Of a stretch of 64,000 bases of DNA, positions 54,033 to 63,843 are shown in pieces (positions within the stretch are counted from its first letter, which is position 1; every line of letters begins with the position of its first letter). The DNA is from an uncultured Sphingomonadaceae bacterium. GTDB taxonomy: Bacteria > Pseudomonadota > Alphaproteobacteria > Sphingomonadales > Sphingomonadaceae. Below the pieces are notes generated by a model. The model saw only the letters and a program-made list of their open reading frames with translations. It was not told the origin of the DNA and ran no database searches. A program made the translations under genes and the position numbers. The DNA lies in assembly GCA_947493325.1 (NCBI GenBank), contig CANLQI010000001.1, forward strand, positions 872,501 through 936,500, in the 5' to 3' direction.

Positions 54033-54088
54033 AAATATACTCATTCATATTAGCAATCTGTTTACTGTTCCTGTTTACAAATCGGGGC

Positions 54089-55945
54089 ATGAATAGAAGT
54101 CCATCATCCCGTTTTCATATAGCTTTAGGCCCGATACTGGCGGCGATATGCTATTATATGCTGGTGGAAATTTCCATTGAGACAACAAAAAGTACAGGAG
54201 GAATTGCCACTGTCTGGCCTGCCAGCGGATTATATTTTGCGATTCTGCTACTTTCACCGCCAAAACAACATATTAGATATGTTGTTGCGATTGCTGTTGC
54301 GTCATTAACGGGCAATTTAAGCGCAGGTACGTCGCCGCTATTTTCGTGTATATTCACACTTGCGAATGCGACCGAAGGGCTTGTAGCGTATTATTTGATG
54401 AAATTTATAGGCGTAAAACGCCTCTCATTCATCGAACCTGTCACTGTTGCCAAATTCTGTATTGCTGCCATTAGTGGAACTCTTTGGAGCGCCTCTGTAG
54501 TAACGCTGCTGACACAGGGAACATGGAGCTTTTTCTTTCTGTGGCAGGTCACCGACATGCTCGGTATATTGCTTATTACCCCACTAATTTTCATCATTAC
54601 CAATATTGTGACAGAACGTTCATTTACCCGAAAAGAATGGCGCAGGCCATTTGAAATCATGGCGCTGTTGCTTATGGTGATAGGCGTAACCGCCGGTTCT
54701 TTTAGCCAGACATCATATCCATTATTTTTCCTTCCGCCTGTTGCCGTATTGGTTGTAACGTACCGGCTTGGCCCATTTGGTGCGGCCATAAGCGTGCTTA
54801 TCGTTGCTATCATCAGTACGATATTTGCGGGCATGGGGCTTGGTCCTATCCGGTTTGTAGCGGGTGGGAAAGAAGTGGCTGGGTTTTTCCAGCAATTCTA
54901 TCTGTTGGTTCTGCTCGGCACGGCCATGATGTTTGCTGCATTACAATCAGCCAGCCGAAAACTGACACGTAGCCTTGACGAAAGTAACAGCCTGCTGATG
55001 CAGGCAGAGTCTATTGCCAATTTAGGGCATTGGCGGCTGGATCTGCATCACGGTACATTATTTTGGTCAGAAGAAGTTTTTTGCATTCACGGGCTTAAAG
55101 ATTGTGACGGCACACAGGACCGGCACGATGATGAGGAGATGCAAGCACCGAAACTGGCGCATAATCTTTCCCTATATCACAAGGACGACAGAGCATATGT
55201 GAGGGGAATTTTAAAGCGTGCAATAGCCACTGCCAGCCCGTTTGAATATCAGGCGCGTATTGTGCGGCCCGACGATACAATCCGGCATATCACATCACGC
55301 GGCCAGGTACAGAAAGACGAGAATGACGAAGCGGTAGCCCTATTCGGAATGATACAGGACGTTACGCAGCAGGTAGAAACTACATATATGTTGAAACAGG
55401 CACAAAAGCTTGCTGAACAAGCCGCTGCCAGAGCTCAGAAATTGGCCAATACTGACCAGCTAACTGGCATCCCCAATCGCCGCCACACATTGAACATGCT
55501 CAAAGAGTATATTGCGAAAGCGCATCGCAAGGGCGGAGAACTGTCAGTAGCCATGTTTGATATCGACCATTTTAAAGCGGTTAACGATCAACACGGTCAC
55601 GCTGTTGGAGACCAGATATTGCGCTTTGTCGCGCAGCATAGTGGTAAAGTTCTGCGTGCCGACGACTTGGTAGGGCGTATTGGGGGGGAAGAATTTGTTA
55701 TAGTATTGCCTGGGGCAAATACGCACAGAACCATGGAAATTGCGGAGCGCCTGAGAATTTCCATAGAGAAAGGAAGCAACGCCAGATTTGGGGGCAATGG
55801 CGTAACTATTAGCATCGGTGTAGCTTCGTTGAAACATGCGGAAAATGAGAACGCAATGGACAGCGATCAGTTATTATTAAATGCTGATGAGGCGCTTTAT
55901 AAAGCGAAAAGGCTAGGACGGAATATCCTCCAAGTTGCAGCATGA
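54089..55945 (+). CDS. MASE1-PAS-GGDEF diguanylate cyclase
   Basis: A membrane-bound enzyme making c-di-GMP from two GTP. Residues 1 to about 290 are a MASE1 sensor with eight or so membrane helices (WPASGLYFAILLLSPP). A PAS-like domain follows (about 315-430, EYQARIVRPDDTIRHITSRGQV), then a short coiled coil and the GGDEF domain with active site GGEEF (532-536). An inhibitory I-site RxxD (RADD) lies five residues before it. No EAL domain. It stands alone behind the island border. Confidence 0.95.
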   Translation: MNRSPSSRFHIALGPILAAICYYMLVEISIETTKSTGGIATVWPASGLYFAILLLSPPKQHIRYVVAIAVASLTGNLSAGTSPLFSCIFTLANATEGLVAYYLMKFIGVKRLSFIEPVTVAKFCIAAISGTLWSASVVTLLTQGTWSFFFLWQVTDMLGILLITPLIFIITNIVTERSFTRKEWRRPFEIMALLLMVIGVTAGSFSQTSYPLFFLPPVAVLVVTYRLGPFGAAISVLIVAIISTIFAGMGLGPIRFVAGGKEVAGFFQQFYLLVLLGTAMMFAALQSASRKLTRSLDESNSLLMQAESIANLGHWRLDLHHGTLFWSEEVFCIHGLKDCDGTQDRHDDEEMQAPKLAHNLSLYHKDDRAYVRGILKRAIATASPFEYQARIVRPDDTIRHITSRGQVQKDENDEAVALFGMIQDVTQQVETTYMLKQAQKLAEQAAARAQKLANTDQLTGIPNRRHTLNMLKEYIAKAHRKGGELSVAMFDIDHFKAVNDQHGHAVGDQILRFVAQHSGKVLRADDLVGRIGGEEFVIVLPGANTHRTMEIAERLRISIEKGSNARFGGNGVTISIGVASLKHAENENAMDSDQLLLNADEALYKAKRLGRNILQVAA

Positions 55946-56130
55946 ATTAGCCGCCGTTATCTTGTTTGTCACGTCTTTCAAACGGGCAGCTCCCTGCCGA
56001 ACTGGGCCACGAAGTCGCGCTGTACGCGGGCTCTTATTTACTTTTTGATCAATGGCCAGCATGCAAATGTGATCCCTTCTGCAGTCATCCCGGCCAGTAT
56101 CGGCTCAAAGGCATATTTTATGTACAGATT

Positions 56131-56670
56131 TCAGTTATCGCGCTCTTTTAGAACCGTGTTTTCTACATTGATCCTGACATACAGGATTACGGCGTTCAGA
56201 CAGATGAAGATAATCGCTATCCAGATGTGTCCAAAAACCAGGGGAATGACGAGTATTTCCAGCGTGACAACCAGATAATTGGGATGACTTACATATTTGA
56301 ATGGTCCTGCTAGCACCCGGGGGAAATCGGGTGCAGAAATGATGCGTGTGGTCCAATAGGGGCCAAGTGTAGCGAGCACCCATAACCGCGCAGCTTGCAG
56401 AAATACGAATATGATCGCGAGAGGCCAGACTATGGGATCATGGGGCCGGGTAAAAACGAACAGACTGACAAGAAAAGCCGCATGGATAGCCACCATGGCG
56501 GGATAATGGCCGCGTCCGTATTCATGTGCGCCGCGGGCAAACAGTGCTTTTGTATTATGGTTCGCATATATCAATTCCAGCCCGCGCTGCAGCGTCAGGA
56601 ATATCAGTATCGCGTATGCCACCGGCCATCCGCCGCCATCCCAGATATACCATGCGCCTGCCTGCATCAT
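56131..56670 (-). CDS. Isoprenylcysteine carboxyl methyltransferase-like membrane protein
   Basis: A 179-aa membrane protein of the ICMT/phospholipid methyltransferase family, with about five helices and the C-terminal AdoMet motif GPFKYVSHPNYLVVTLEILVIPL and then NVENTVLKERDN. The start at 56670 immediately follows the polyketide synthase stop, and the frame is open upstream only through that gene. In Streptomyces an ICMT-like enzyme (SrsB) methylates alkylresorcinols made by a type III PKS (SrsA). The same pairing here suggests O-methylation of a phenolic lipid. Confidence 0.82.
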   Translation of the reverse strand: MMQAGAWYIWDGGGWPVAYAILIFLTLQRGLELIYANHNTKALFARGAHEYGRGHYPAMVAIHAAFLVSLFVFTRPHDPIVWPLAIIFVFLQAARLWVLATLGPYWTTRIISAPDFPRVLAGPFKYVSHPNYLVVTLEILVIPLVFGHIWIAIIFICLNAVILYVRINVENTVLKERDN

Positions 56671-56671
56671 A

Positions 56672-57703
56672 CTATCGTTCCAATAGGCCCAGTGCCCCGG
56701 TAAAACCGGGACCAAGCGCGGTGAGCAGCAACGGGCCTGAGCTGTTTTGTGCAAGCAGTGCTTCCATCACAAAGTGAACCGTTGGCGCGGACATGTTGCC
56801 ATATTGTGCCAGCATTTTGCGTGTGGTGGGCAGGCCATTGTCCAGATGATCGAAATAGGTTTCCAATGCTTCAATCACCTTGCGTCCGCCCGGATGGCAG
56901 GCAGGTTCGGCAAGCGAATGGCGTGTAATATTATTATCAGCGAGAAATCTATCAATAACCGGTGAAAATTCTTTCAAAACGAAACTGGGAATATCGCGTG
57001 CCAGCACCAGACCCAGTCCCTGTTCATCAATGTCCCAACCCATCATATCACGGGTATGGGGCCATGTGGTCTGGGTGAAGGCGCCCAGGGCAGGGCCATC
57101 ACCTTTACCAGAAATTGCACAGGCGCTGGCCCCGTCCGCAAACAGGGCGGTGGATACGATACCTTTTTTGCTGAGGTCGCCGACACGAAATGCAAGCGAG
57201 CATAGTTCGACAGTCAGCAACAATATTTTGCGCGCGGGATCGGCAAGGACCATGTCACGCGCGACCTGCAACCCCATCACACCGCCGGCGCAGCCATATC
57301 CAAACAGCGGCAATATCAGCACATCTTCGCTAAATCCGCTGGATGGGATCATTTGTGAAGGTACAGACGGGGTTGCGATACCGGTGGTCGATACGCAGAT
57401 AATTGTATCAATTTCACCTGCCTTAAAGCCTGATTTGTGTAGTGCACCGGCTGTAACGGTTGCCAGCAGCTTCTCGCTTTCTTCCAGATACACATGATTC
57501 CGCGTCGTCCAGTCCTGACCGGACATATAGGCATCGGCAGGCTGGACAATATGCCGTTTTTCAATTCCCGCGCTTTCATAAACTGTGGATAAACGATTGG
57601 GGATACCGCCCGGTACAAGCGAAGACATGCGCGTCCAAACATCGGATTGTGTAATGCTATATTCGGGAACCGCAGTAGCGATTGCATTTAAGATTGCGGC
57701 CAT
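56672..57703 (-). CDS. Type III polyketide synthase
   Basis: A chalcone synthase-like homodimeric PKS condensing an acyl starter with malonyl-CoA. The catalytic triad is visible: C138 in FGYGCAGG, His in EPACHPGGRKV (about 275), Asn in YGNMSAPTV (about 308). The length of 343 aa is normal. With the downstream ICMT-like gene it likely makes a methylated alkylresorcinol or alkylpyrone for the membrane. Divergent from trxB. Confidence 0.93.
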   Translation of the reverse strand: MAAILNAIATAVPEYSITQSDVWTRMSSLVPGGIPNRLSTVYESAGIEKRHIVQPADAYMSGQDWTTRNHVYLEESEKLLATVTAGALHKSGFKAGEIDTIICVSTTGIATPSVPSQMIPSSGFSEDVLILPLFGYGCAGGVMGLQVARDMVLADPARKILLLTVELCSLAFRVGDLSKKGIVSTALFADGASACAISGKGDGPALGAFTQTTWPHTRDMMGWDIDEQGLGLVLARDIPSFVLKEFSPVIDRFLADNNITRHSLAEPACHPGGRKVIEALETYFDHLDNGLPTTRKMLAQYGNMSAPTVHFVMEALLAQNSSGPLLLTALGPGFTGALGLLER

Positions 57704-57888
57704 GCACTATTTTGCGCAGCTTTTGGTGTGAAATACAAGCCTGCACTGTGTGGAAACTTAGACTCCCCGTGCATGAAGATATGTTTGCCCGTGCTGCCCT
57801 TGCGCATGGAAGGCATCCATCCCTATTTAGATATTCAAGCGAATCACATACCGCCGTGCGCGGTATTTCCAGATGAAAGTATGATACC

Positions 57889-58854
57889 ATGAGCGAGACC
57901 CATAAAACCCGCATGCTTATTATCGGTTCCGGCCCGGCCGGGCTTTCCGCCGCCATTTATGGCGCGCGCGCTGGCATGGAACCGATTGTGGTGCAGGGGT
58001 TGCAGCCGGGCGGGCAGCTGACCATCACCACCGATGTGGAAAATTATCCGGGCTTTCGTGATGTGGTTCAGGGCCCCTGGCTAATGGAAGAAATGCAGGC
58101 CCAGGCCGAACATGTCGGCACCCGTATGATGTACGACACGATTGTCAATATTGATGTGTCACAGCGGCCATTTCGCGCGACCGGCGATGGCGGGACGGTT
58201 TATGAGGGCGACACGCTGGTAATTGCCACGGGCGCGCAGGCAAAATGGCTGGGCGTTGAAGGCGAGCAGGAACTGGGCGGCAAGGGCGTGTCTGCCTGCG
58301 CCACCTGTGACGGTTTTTTCTACCGCGGCAAGAAAGTTGTCGTGATTGGCGGGGGCAATACCGCTGTTGAAGAAGCGCTGTATCTTACCAACCATAGCGA
58401 TGATGTGACATTGATCCACCGCCGCGACAGCCTGCGCGCGGAAAAAATCCTGCAGGACCGGCTGTTCGCCAATCCGAAAATTACAGTGCTGTGGAACAAG
58501 ACAGTCGAGAAATTTGTGGCGGGCGGTGATCCGGAAGGCCTGGTCGGTGTTGACCTTGTCGATACCCAGACGGGCGAAAAATCACATGAAGCGGCCGATG
58601 GCGGTTTTGTGGCCATCGGCCATGCACCTGCGACCGAGCTGTTCAAAGGGCATCTGCCGATGGATGATGGCGGATACCTGCTGGTCGAACCCGGCACGCC
58701 GAAAACCAGTGTTCCCGGTGTTTTTGCCTGCGGCGATGTGATGGACCATGTCTATCGCCAAGCTGTGACGGCTGCGGGGACAGGCTGTATGGCGGCGCTG
58801 GATGCCGAACGGTTTCTTGCAGAAACCGAATTTATGGCCGAGGCGGCTGAATAG
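57889..58854 (+). CDS. trxB: Thioredoxin reductase TrxB
   Basis: Low-molecular-weight NADPH:thioredoxin reductase. FAD motif IGSGPAGLSAAIYGARAG at residue 11, the redox cysteines C137 and C140 (SACATCDGFF), the NADPH motif VIGGGNTAVEEALYL, and the final FAD motif FACGDVMDHVYRQAVTAAGTGC. The length of 321 aa is normal. It converges with the acyl carrier gene. Confidence 0.97.
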   Translation: MSETHKTRMLIIGSGPAGLSAAIYGARAGMEPIVVQGLQPGGQLTITTDVENYPGFRDVVQGPWLMEEMQAQAEHVGTRMMYDTIVNIDVSQRPFRATGDGGTVYEGDTLVIATGAQAKWLGVEGEQELGGKGVSACATCDGFFYRGKKVVVIGGGNTAVEEALYLTNHSDDVTLIHRRDSLRAEKILQDRLFANPKITVLWNKTVEKFVAGGDPEGLVGVDLVDTQTGEKSHEAADGGFVAIGHAPATELFKGHLPMDDGGYLLVEPGTPKTSVPGVFACGDVMDHVYRQAVTAAGTGCMAALDAERFLAETEFMAEAAE

Positions 58855-58875
58855 AGCCGCTGTATAGCGAAAAGG

Positions 58876-59181
58876 CTATTCTTCCTCACCGAACCGGCAC
58901 GAGATGCTATCTGCCGCCTTGTCTTCGGCAAATTTCAGCAGGTTGCCGTAATTTTCAAACATCTCACCATCGACTTCGTCATCCTCAATCATGATATCCA
59001 GCCGGTCCTCCATTTCGGTGAGGAGGCCGGCAACGGCCATGGAGTCAAGTTCAGGCAACGCGCCAAATAGTTCGGTATCGGCATCAAATGCGGCAACATC
59101 TTCTGCTTTGAGGCCCAGTACGTCACACAAAACGGCGCGCACGGTTTCGTCGATAGTCTTATGCTCAGTCAAGTGACCCAA
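58876..59181 (-). CDS. Acyl carrier protein, exosortase-cluster type
   Basis: A second ACP, 101 aa, with phosphopantetheine site S47 in ALPELDSMAVAGLLTEMEDRLDI. It is divergent from an AMP-forming ligase and a PLP decarboxylase that belong to exosortase-A/EPS systems, where such an ACP is a usual partner. The C-terminal 25 residues extend past the usual domain and contain one cysteine. The family call is safe; the pathway is inferred. Confidence 0.88.
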   Translation of the reverse strand: MGHLTEHKTIDETVRAVLCDVLGLKAEDVAAFDADTELFGALPELDSMAVAGLLTEMEDRLDIMIEDDEVDGEMFENYGNLLKFAEDKAADSISCRFGEEE

Positions 59182-59341
59182 ACCCCCTGATTTTCAGCCC
59201 TTCAAGTTCGAATATCCGCGTTTACGCATTTCCAGACAGCGGGACAAGGCTGAAATCTTTCCTATCACCCTTGAAGGATAGTCCCTTTGGCGTGATAACC
59301 CTGTTAACGTGAATAAATTATGCTTAACGCCATATGGTTTT

Positions 59342-60910
59342 ATGAATAAAGGGTTCGTCTTGCACCAGACCGAAAGACTTTCTGAAATAGTTCCGCCCGC
59401 AAAGCCCCTTGACCATCTCGCCTTATGCGGGAAGCAGTACGATATAGCGCTTCAACTGCGCGGTGAAACAATTGACTATGCCATGCTCAACCGCCGTGTC
59501 GGACAGCTGGCGTGCTGGCTTCAGGAGCAGGGTCTGGCGGCGGGGAACCGTATCGCAACATGGCTGCCCAAAACAGAAACGGCATGCCTTATGCCGCTGG
59601 CTGCCGCCCGTGCCGGGTTGGTGCATGTGCCGGTCAATCCGCTGCTCAAACATGCGCAGGTCGCGCATATATTGTCAGATAGCGGCGCAAAATGCCTCAT
59701 TTCCAATAGCTCACGGCTGAAATCACTTGGTGAAGGTGATGTACCGGTTGGCTGCGTATTGCATGATGAAAAAGCGGTCATGGAAGCACGGAAAGCCATC
59801 AGGAGACCGCTCGGAGCTTCAGATGCAGACCCGGATGCGCTGGTAGCCATATTATATACCAGCGGTTCGACAGGGCGGCCCAAGGGTGTGATGCTTAGCC
59901 ATGCAAATCTGTGGCTCGGCGCAGTCAGTGTAGCCGGGTATCTGGGGCTTGAACGCGCGGACCAGACCTTGTGCGTATTGCCGCTCAGCTTTGACTATGG
60001 CCAGAATCAGCTGCTCTCGACTTGGTATGCAGGGGGCTGCTGCGTTCCATTGGATTACCTGACAGCGCGTGATGTGATCAAGGCATGTGCGCGGCACGAG
60101 ATAACAACCTTGGCTGCTGTGCCGCCCTTATGGGTGCAGCTTGCCGAGCAGACATGGCCTGACGAAGCATCTGCCCCGCTCAAGCGCCTTACAAACAGCG
60201 GCGGTGCGCTTACGCCGAAGCTGGTCAAGGGATTGCGCGCCATATTCAGCGGCGCTGACATTTATGCGATGTACGGCCTCACAGAGGCATTCCGCTCGAC
60301 ATATCTTGACCCGGCTTTGATTGACGAAAACCCGGTCTCGATGGGTAAGGCGATACCGTTTGCGGAGATCATGGTTGTGAATGATTCCGGCAAACGCGCC
60401 TCTGCTGATGAGGAGGGTGAGCTGGTTCATGCGGGGCCATTGGTGGCGCAGGGCTATTGGCAGGATCCGGCGCGCACGGCGGAGCGTTTCAAACCTGCGC
60501 CCGAATTTTCTGAATTTGGCGGCATGGCGGTATGGTCCGGTGATCGTGTACACCGTGACAGCGACGGTCTGCTCTATTTCGTGGGCCGCCGCGATGCGAT
60601 GATAAAGTCGTCGGGTAATCGGATAAGCCCGGCGGAAATAGAGGGCATCGTGCTGGACGGCGGCCTGGCGGCGGAAGCCGTGGCTTTGGGTATAGCAGAT
60701 GAACGGTTGGGGCATGAGATTGTACTGTATGTAAGACCGCAGTCAGGGCAGCTATTGGATATGGAACAGCTGACACAGGTTCTGAAAAGCGAGTTGCCCA
60801 ATTTTATGGTGCCGCACCGGATTATCAGACTTGAAGCTTTCCCCAAAAACCCGAATGGAAAGCTTGATCGCACGGCGCTGAAGAAAATGGCTGAGGAGCA
60901 GGTGGCATGA
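59342..60910 (+). CDS. AMP-forming acyl-CoA ligase, exosortase A-associated
   Basis: An ANL-superfamily ligase, probably loading an acyl group on the neighbouring ACP. Motifs: P-loop LYTSGSTGRPKGVMLSH, MYGLTEAF, then SGDRVHRDSDGLLYFVGRRDAMIKSSGNRISPAEIE, and the C-terminal Lys in KNPNGKLDRTAL. I use ATG 59342 (MNKGFVLHQTERLSE); a GTG at 59309 is in frame and equally weak in Shine-Dalgarno. The stop overlaps the decarboxylase start by 4 nt. The pair matches the exosortase-A-associated ligase/decarboxylase known from Gram-negative EPS loci. Confidence 0.88.
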   Translation: MNKGFVLHQTERLSEIVPPAKPLDHLALCGKQYDIALQLRGETIDYAMLNRRVGQLACWLQEQGLAAGNRIATWLPKTETACLMPLAAARAGLVHVPVNPLLKHAQVAHILSDSGAKCLISNSSRLKSLGEGDVPVGCVLHDEKAVMEARKAIRRPLGASDADPDALVAILYTSGSTGRPKGVMLSHANLWLGAVSVAGYLGLERADQTLCVLPLSFDYGQNQLLSTWYAGGCCVPLDYLTARDVIKACARHEITTLAAVPPLWVQLAEQTWPDEASAPLKRLTNSGGALTPKLVKGLRAIFSGADIYAMYGLTEAFRSTYLDPALIDENPVSMGKAIPFAEIMVVNDSGKRASADEEGELVHAGPLVAQGYWQDPARTAERFKPAPEFSEFGGMAVWSGDRVHRDSDGLLYFVGRRDAMIKSSGNRISPAEIEGIVLDGGLAAEAVALGIADERLGHEIVLYVRPQSGQLLDMEQLTQVLKSELPNFMVPHRIIRLEAFPKNPNGKLDRTALKKMAEEQVA

Positions 60911-62133
60911 AACCGTTAGGACCCATACCGGCGGGATTCGGTACGCGCGATGGCGAATTGGAAATCGCGGGTTACACCGCGAGCGAACTTGCCGAAAAGG
61001 CAGGTGATACGCCTTTATTTGTCTATTCGGCAGAACGGCTGCGCGCGCGCGTCGCTGAACTGCGCGCTGCCATGCCGGAACGGCTTTCCATCCATTACGC
61101 GATGAAAGCCAATCCATTCGCACCATTGCTTGAACTGATGGTCTCGCTTGTCGATGGTATTGATATCGCATCGGAAGGCGAATTGATGCGCGTGTTGGAT
61201 GCGGGCGCAAATCCTGCGCATGTCAGCTTTGCCGGCCCCGGCAAGCGGGACCGTGAACTTATGAGGGCGATAGATGCAGGCATCACGCTTAATATCGAAT
61301 CTGAAAATGAAGCGCGGCGGGCGATTGCCATGGCTGGACAATCAGGCGCGACGCCCAAAATGGCGGTGCGGGTCAATCCCGAGTTTGACCTGCGCGGTTC
61401 GGGCATGCGCATGGGCGGCGGCGCCAAGCCGTTTGGGGTCGATCAGGACCGTGTCCCGGCGCTGGTGCGGGAAATAATTGCAAGCGGTGCGGACTGGCGT
61501 GGTTTCCATATTTACGCAGGCTCACAGGCGCTGGATGCGGATGCGATTGTGGACACGCAAAAACAGACACTCGCGCTGGTCGCGCATCTTTCCGACATGA
61601 TTGGTGAAAGCCCGGCGCACGTCAATCTGGGTGGCGGTTTTGGTATTCCATATTTCCCAAAGGATATGCCGGTTGATATCCAGCGTATCGGTGACGCATT
61701 ATCGGCTGAATTTGATCGCTTGCCCGTTGCGCTTCAGCAGACCGAATTTGCCATAGAACTGGGCCGCTGGCTGGTGGGCGAGGCGGGTGTATATTTGACC
61801 CGGATTGTGGATCGCAAGGAAAGCCATGGTCAGACCTACCTGATCACGGATGGCGGATTACATCACCAGCTTGCCGCCAGCGGTAATTTCGGGACAGTGG
61901 TGCGGCGCAATTACCCGGTGGCGATTGCCACGAAATTTGATGCTGAACCGGAGGAAGAAGCGAATATCGTGGGCTGCCTGTGTACCCCGCTCGACCGGCT
62001 GGCGGACAAGGCGCATTTCCCACGTGCGGATGTGGGTGACCTAGTGGCGATATTTTGTGCAGGCGCCTATGGAGCCAGCGCCAGTCCGGCAGAATTTCTG
62101 GGTCAGGGCAAGGCGATAGAAATGCTGGTCTAG
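60907..62133 (+). CDS. PLP-dependent decarboxylase, exosortase A-associated
   Basis: A fold-type III PLP enzyme of the diaminopimelate/ornithine decarboxylase family. The PLP lysine is K67 in IHYAMKANPFAP. The glycine-rich phosphate site is in NLGGGFGIPYF, followed by ELGRWLVGEAG and the C-terminal CTPLDRLADKA and GAYGASASPAEFLG. Its overlap with the ligase gene supports the exosortase-associated subtype instead of a biosynthetic lysA; the actual amino acid substrate is unknown. The exosortase itself is not in this window. Confidence 0.88.
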   Translation: MKPLGPIPAGFGTRDGELEIAGYTASELAEKAGDTPLFVYSAERLRARVAELRAAMPERLSIHYAMKANPFAPLLELMVSLVDGIDIASEGELMRVLDAGANPAHVSFAGPGKRDRELMRAIDAGITLNIESENEARRAIAMAGQSGATPKMAVRVNPEFDLRGSGMRMGGGAKPFGVDQDRVPALVREIIASGADWRGFHIYAGSQALDADAIVDTQKQTLALVAHLSDMIGESPAHVNLGGGFGIPYFPKDMPVDIQRIGDALSAEFDRLPVALQQTEFAIELGRWLVGEAGVYLTRIVDRKESHGQTYLITDGGLHHQLAASGNFGTVVRRNYPVAIATKFDAEPEEEANIVGCLCTPLDRLADKAHFPRADVGDLVAIFCAGAYGASASPAEFLGQGKAIEMLV

Positions 62134-62135
62134 GC

Positions 62136-62879
62136 TTATTCGGGATAGCTGGCCCGTACAAAGTACAGCCCGTCAGGCGGGGCGTTGAAGCCGAGTGTAT
62201 GGCGGTCCGCTGCATCCAGTGCGTCCTGTAAATCTTTACCCGACCATTTACCCTTGCCCACTAGCACAAGGCATCCGACCATTGAACGCACTTGGTGATG
62301 CAGGAAAGAACGCGCGGCCACATGCGTTTCAATAATGTCGCCGCGCCGCTCAACCTCAATGCTGTCCAGCGTTTTAACCGGGCTTTGCGCCTGACAGTGG
62401 GCGGAGCGAAATGTCGTAAAATCATGCTTGCCGACAAGCACCTGTGCCGCATCGTGCATGGCGTCTGCGTCCAGAGGGGTTGCAACCTGCCAACTGCGCC
62501 CCCTGTCCAGCGTGAGCGGCGCACGGCGGTTGGTGATATGGTAGATATAGCTGCGCCCGATGCAGGAAAAACGCGCGTGCCAGTCGTCGCAAACTTCCTC
62601 ACAGGCCAACACCGTAATGGGCTCGCCGCGTAATTTCGCGTTCATGCCTTCCATCAGACGGAAAGCGTCAATTTCCCTGACAATATCAATATGCGCGCGC
62701 ATCGCATAGGCGTGTACACCCGCATCCGTGCGTCCGGCGGCATGCATGGTCACCTGTTCGCCGGTAATCGCTTCCGCGGCTTCTTCAACGCTCTGCTGCA
62801 CACTCGGACCATGCGCCTGACGCTGAAGACCCATATAGGGCGTGCCATCAAATTCGATAGTGAGCGCGAAACGGGTCAT
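62136..62879 (-). CDS. truA: tRNA pseudouridine(38-40) synthase TruA
   Basis: TruA makes pseudouridine at positions 38-40 of the anticodon stem. The catalytic aspartate is in [14 protein letters not shown] (about residue 52). [20 protein letters not shown] and [21 protein letters not shown] are the usual conserved blocks. The length of 247 aa is normal. The start overlaps the fmt stop (ATGA), in an fmt-truA operon that is common in alphaproteobacteria. Confidence 0.97.
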   Translation of the reverse strand: MTRFALTIEFDGTPYMGLQRQAHGPSVQQSVEEAAEAITGEQVTMHAAGRTDAGVHAYAMRAHIDIVREIDAFRLMEGMNAKLRGEPITVLACEEVCDDWHARFSCIGRSYIYHITNRRAPLTLDRGRSWQVATPLDADAMHDAAQVLVGKHDFTTFRSAHCQAQSPVKTLDSIEVERRGDIIETHVAARSFLHHQVRSMVGCLVLVGKGKWSGKDLQDALDAADRHTLGFNAPPDGLYFVRASYPE

Positions 62880-63781
62880 GCCAGCTGCGTTCCTGTTGCA
62901 ATGGCATTGCCGCGCAGGAAATTGTCAAGATCCATGGCCGGCTTGCCGGCGCGCTGGATAATCACCGGACGAATGGCTCCGGTGGCACAGGCAATGGTCA
63001 GACGATCGTCGAGCACTGTGCCCGCTTCACCGGACGCTTCTATTATCTGTGCTGCATGGACACGGTAGCGCTGGCCATCATGCTCGAAAAAAGCACCCGG
63101 CATCGGATTGAAAGCGCGCATCTGCCGTTCGGCCTGTATGGCATCTGCCGTAAAATCGAGCCTTGCCTCTGCCTTGTCGATCTTATGCGCATAGGTCACG
63201 CCGTCTTCCGGCTGAACTTCGGCAGGGTAGCTTTTCAGGTCACAGAGCAGTTTCGCCATCAACTGTGCGCCCATTGCGGCAATTTCGTCTGTCAGTTCCC
63301 CGGCTGTCTTGCCTGCTACAGGTGTTTCGGCCTTGGCCAGCATCGGGCCTGTGTCAAGGCCCGCTTCCATTTGCATAATGGTCACGCCGGTTTCATCATC
63401 CCCGGCCAGTATCGCGCGCTGCACCGGCGCTGCACCGCGCCAGCGGGGGAGCAGGGAGCCATGCACATTCAGGCAGCCATGCTTTGGCGCATCCAATACC
63501 GCGCGCGGTAGGATCAGCCCATATGCGGCGACAACCGCCACATCCAGCTCAAGTGCAGCAAACTCTGCCTTTGCTTCATCGCCTTTCAATGAAACAGGTG
63601 TGCGCACTTCCAGCCCCAATTTTTCGGCCAGTGCCTGTACGGGCGAAGCGCGCAGTTTCTTGCCGCGGCCTGCCGGACGAGGCGGCTGGCTATAGACCGC
63701 CGCAATGTCGTGCCCCGCATCATATAGGGCGCGCAGGGTGGGGACCGCAAAATCGGGTGTTCCCATAAAAGCGATGCGCAT
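62876..63781 (-). CDS. fmt: Methionyl-tRNA formyltransferase
   Basis: Fmt formylates initiator Met-tRNA with 10-formyl-THF. Catalytic block [19 protein letters not shown] (N, H, D set), then [17 protein letters not shown]; the C-terminal OB-like domain starts near residue 205 ([15 protein letters not shown]). I use the ATG at 63781 ([14 protein letters not shown]), with 'aagga' 7 nt upstream; a further in-frame ATG lies at 63796. The product is 301 aa. It is divergent from recR. Confidence 0.97.
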   Translation of the reverse strand: MRIAFMGTPDFAVPTLRALYDAGHDIAAVYSQPPRPAGRGKKLRASPVQALAEKLGLEVRTPVSLKGDEAKAEFAALELDVAVVAAYGLILPRAVLDAPKHGCLNVHGSLLPRWRGAAPVQRAILAGDDETGVTIMQMEAGLDTGPMLAKAETPVAGKTAGELTDEIAAMGAQLMAKLLCDLKSYPAEVQPEDGVTYAHKIDKAEARLDFTADAIQAERQMRAFNPMPGAFFEHDGQRYRVHAAQIIEASGEAGTVLDDRLTIACATGAIRPVIIQRAGKPAMDLDNFLRGNAIATGTQLA

Positions 63782-63843
63782 GGTTTTGTCCTTCATGAAA
63801 TTTTGCTTGGCAGGAGGCGTGCCTTCCCCCTAATGCCGTATCC

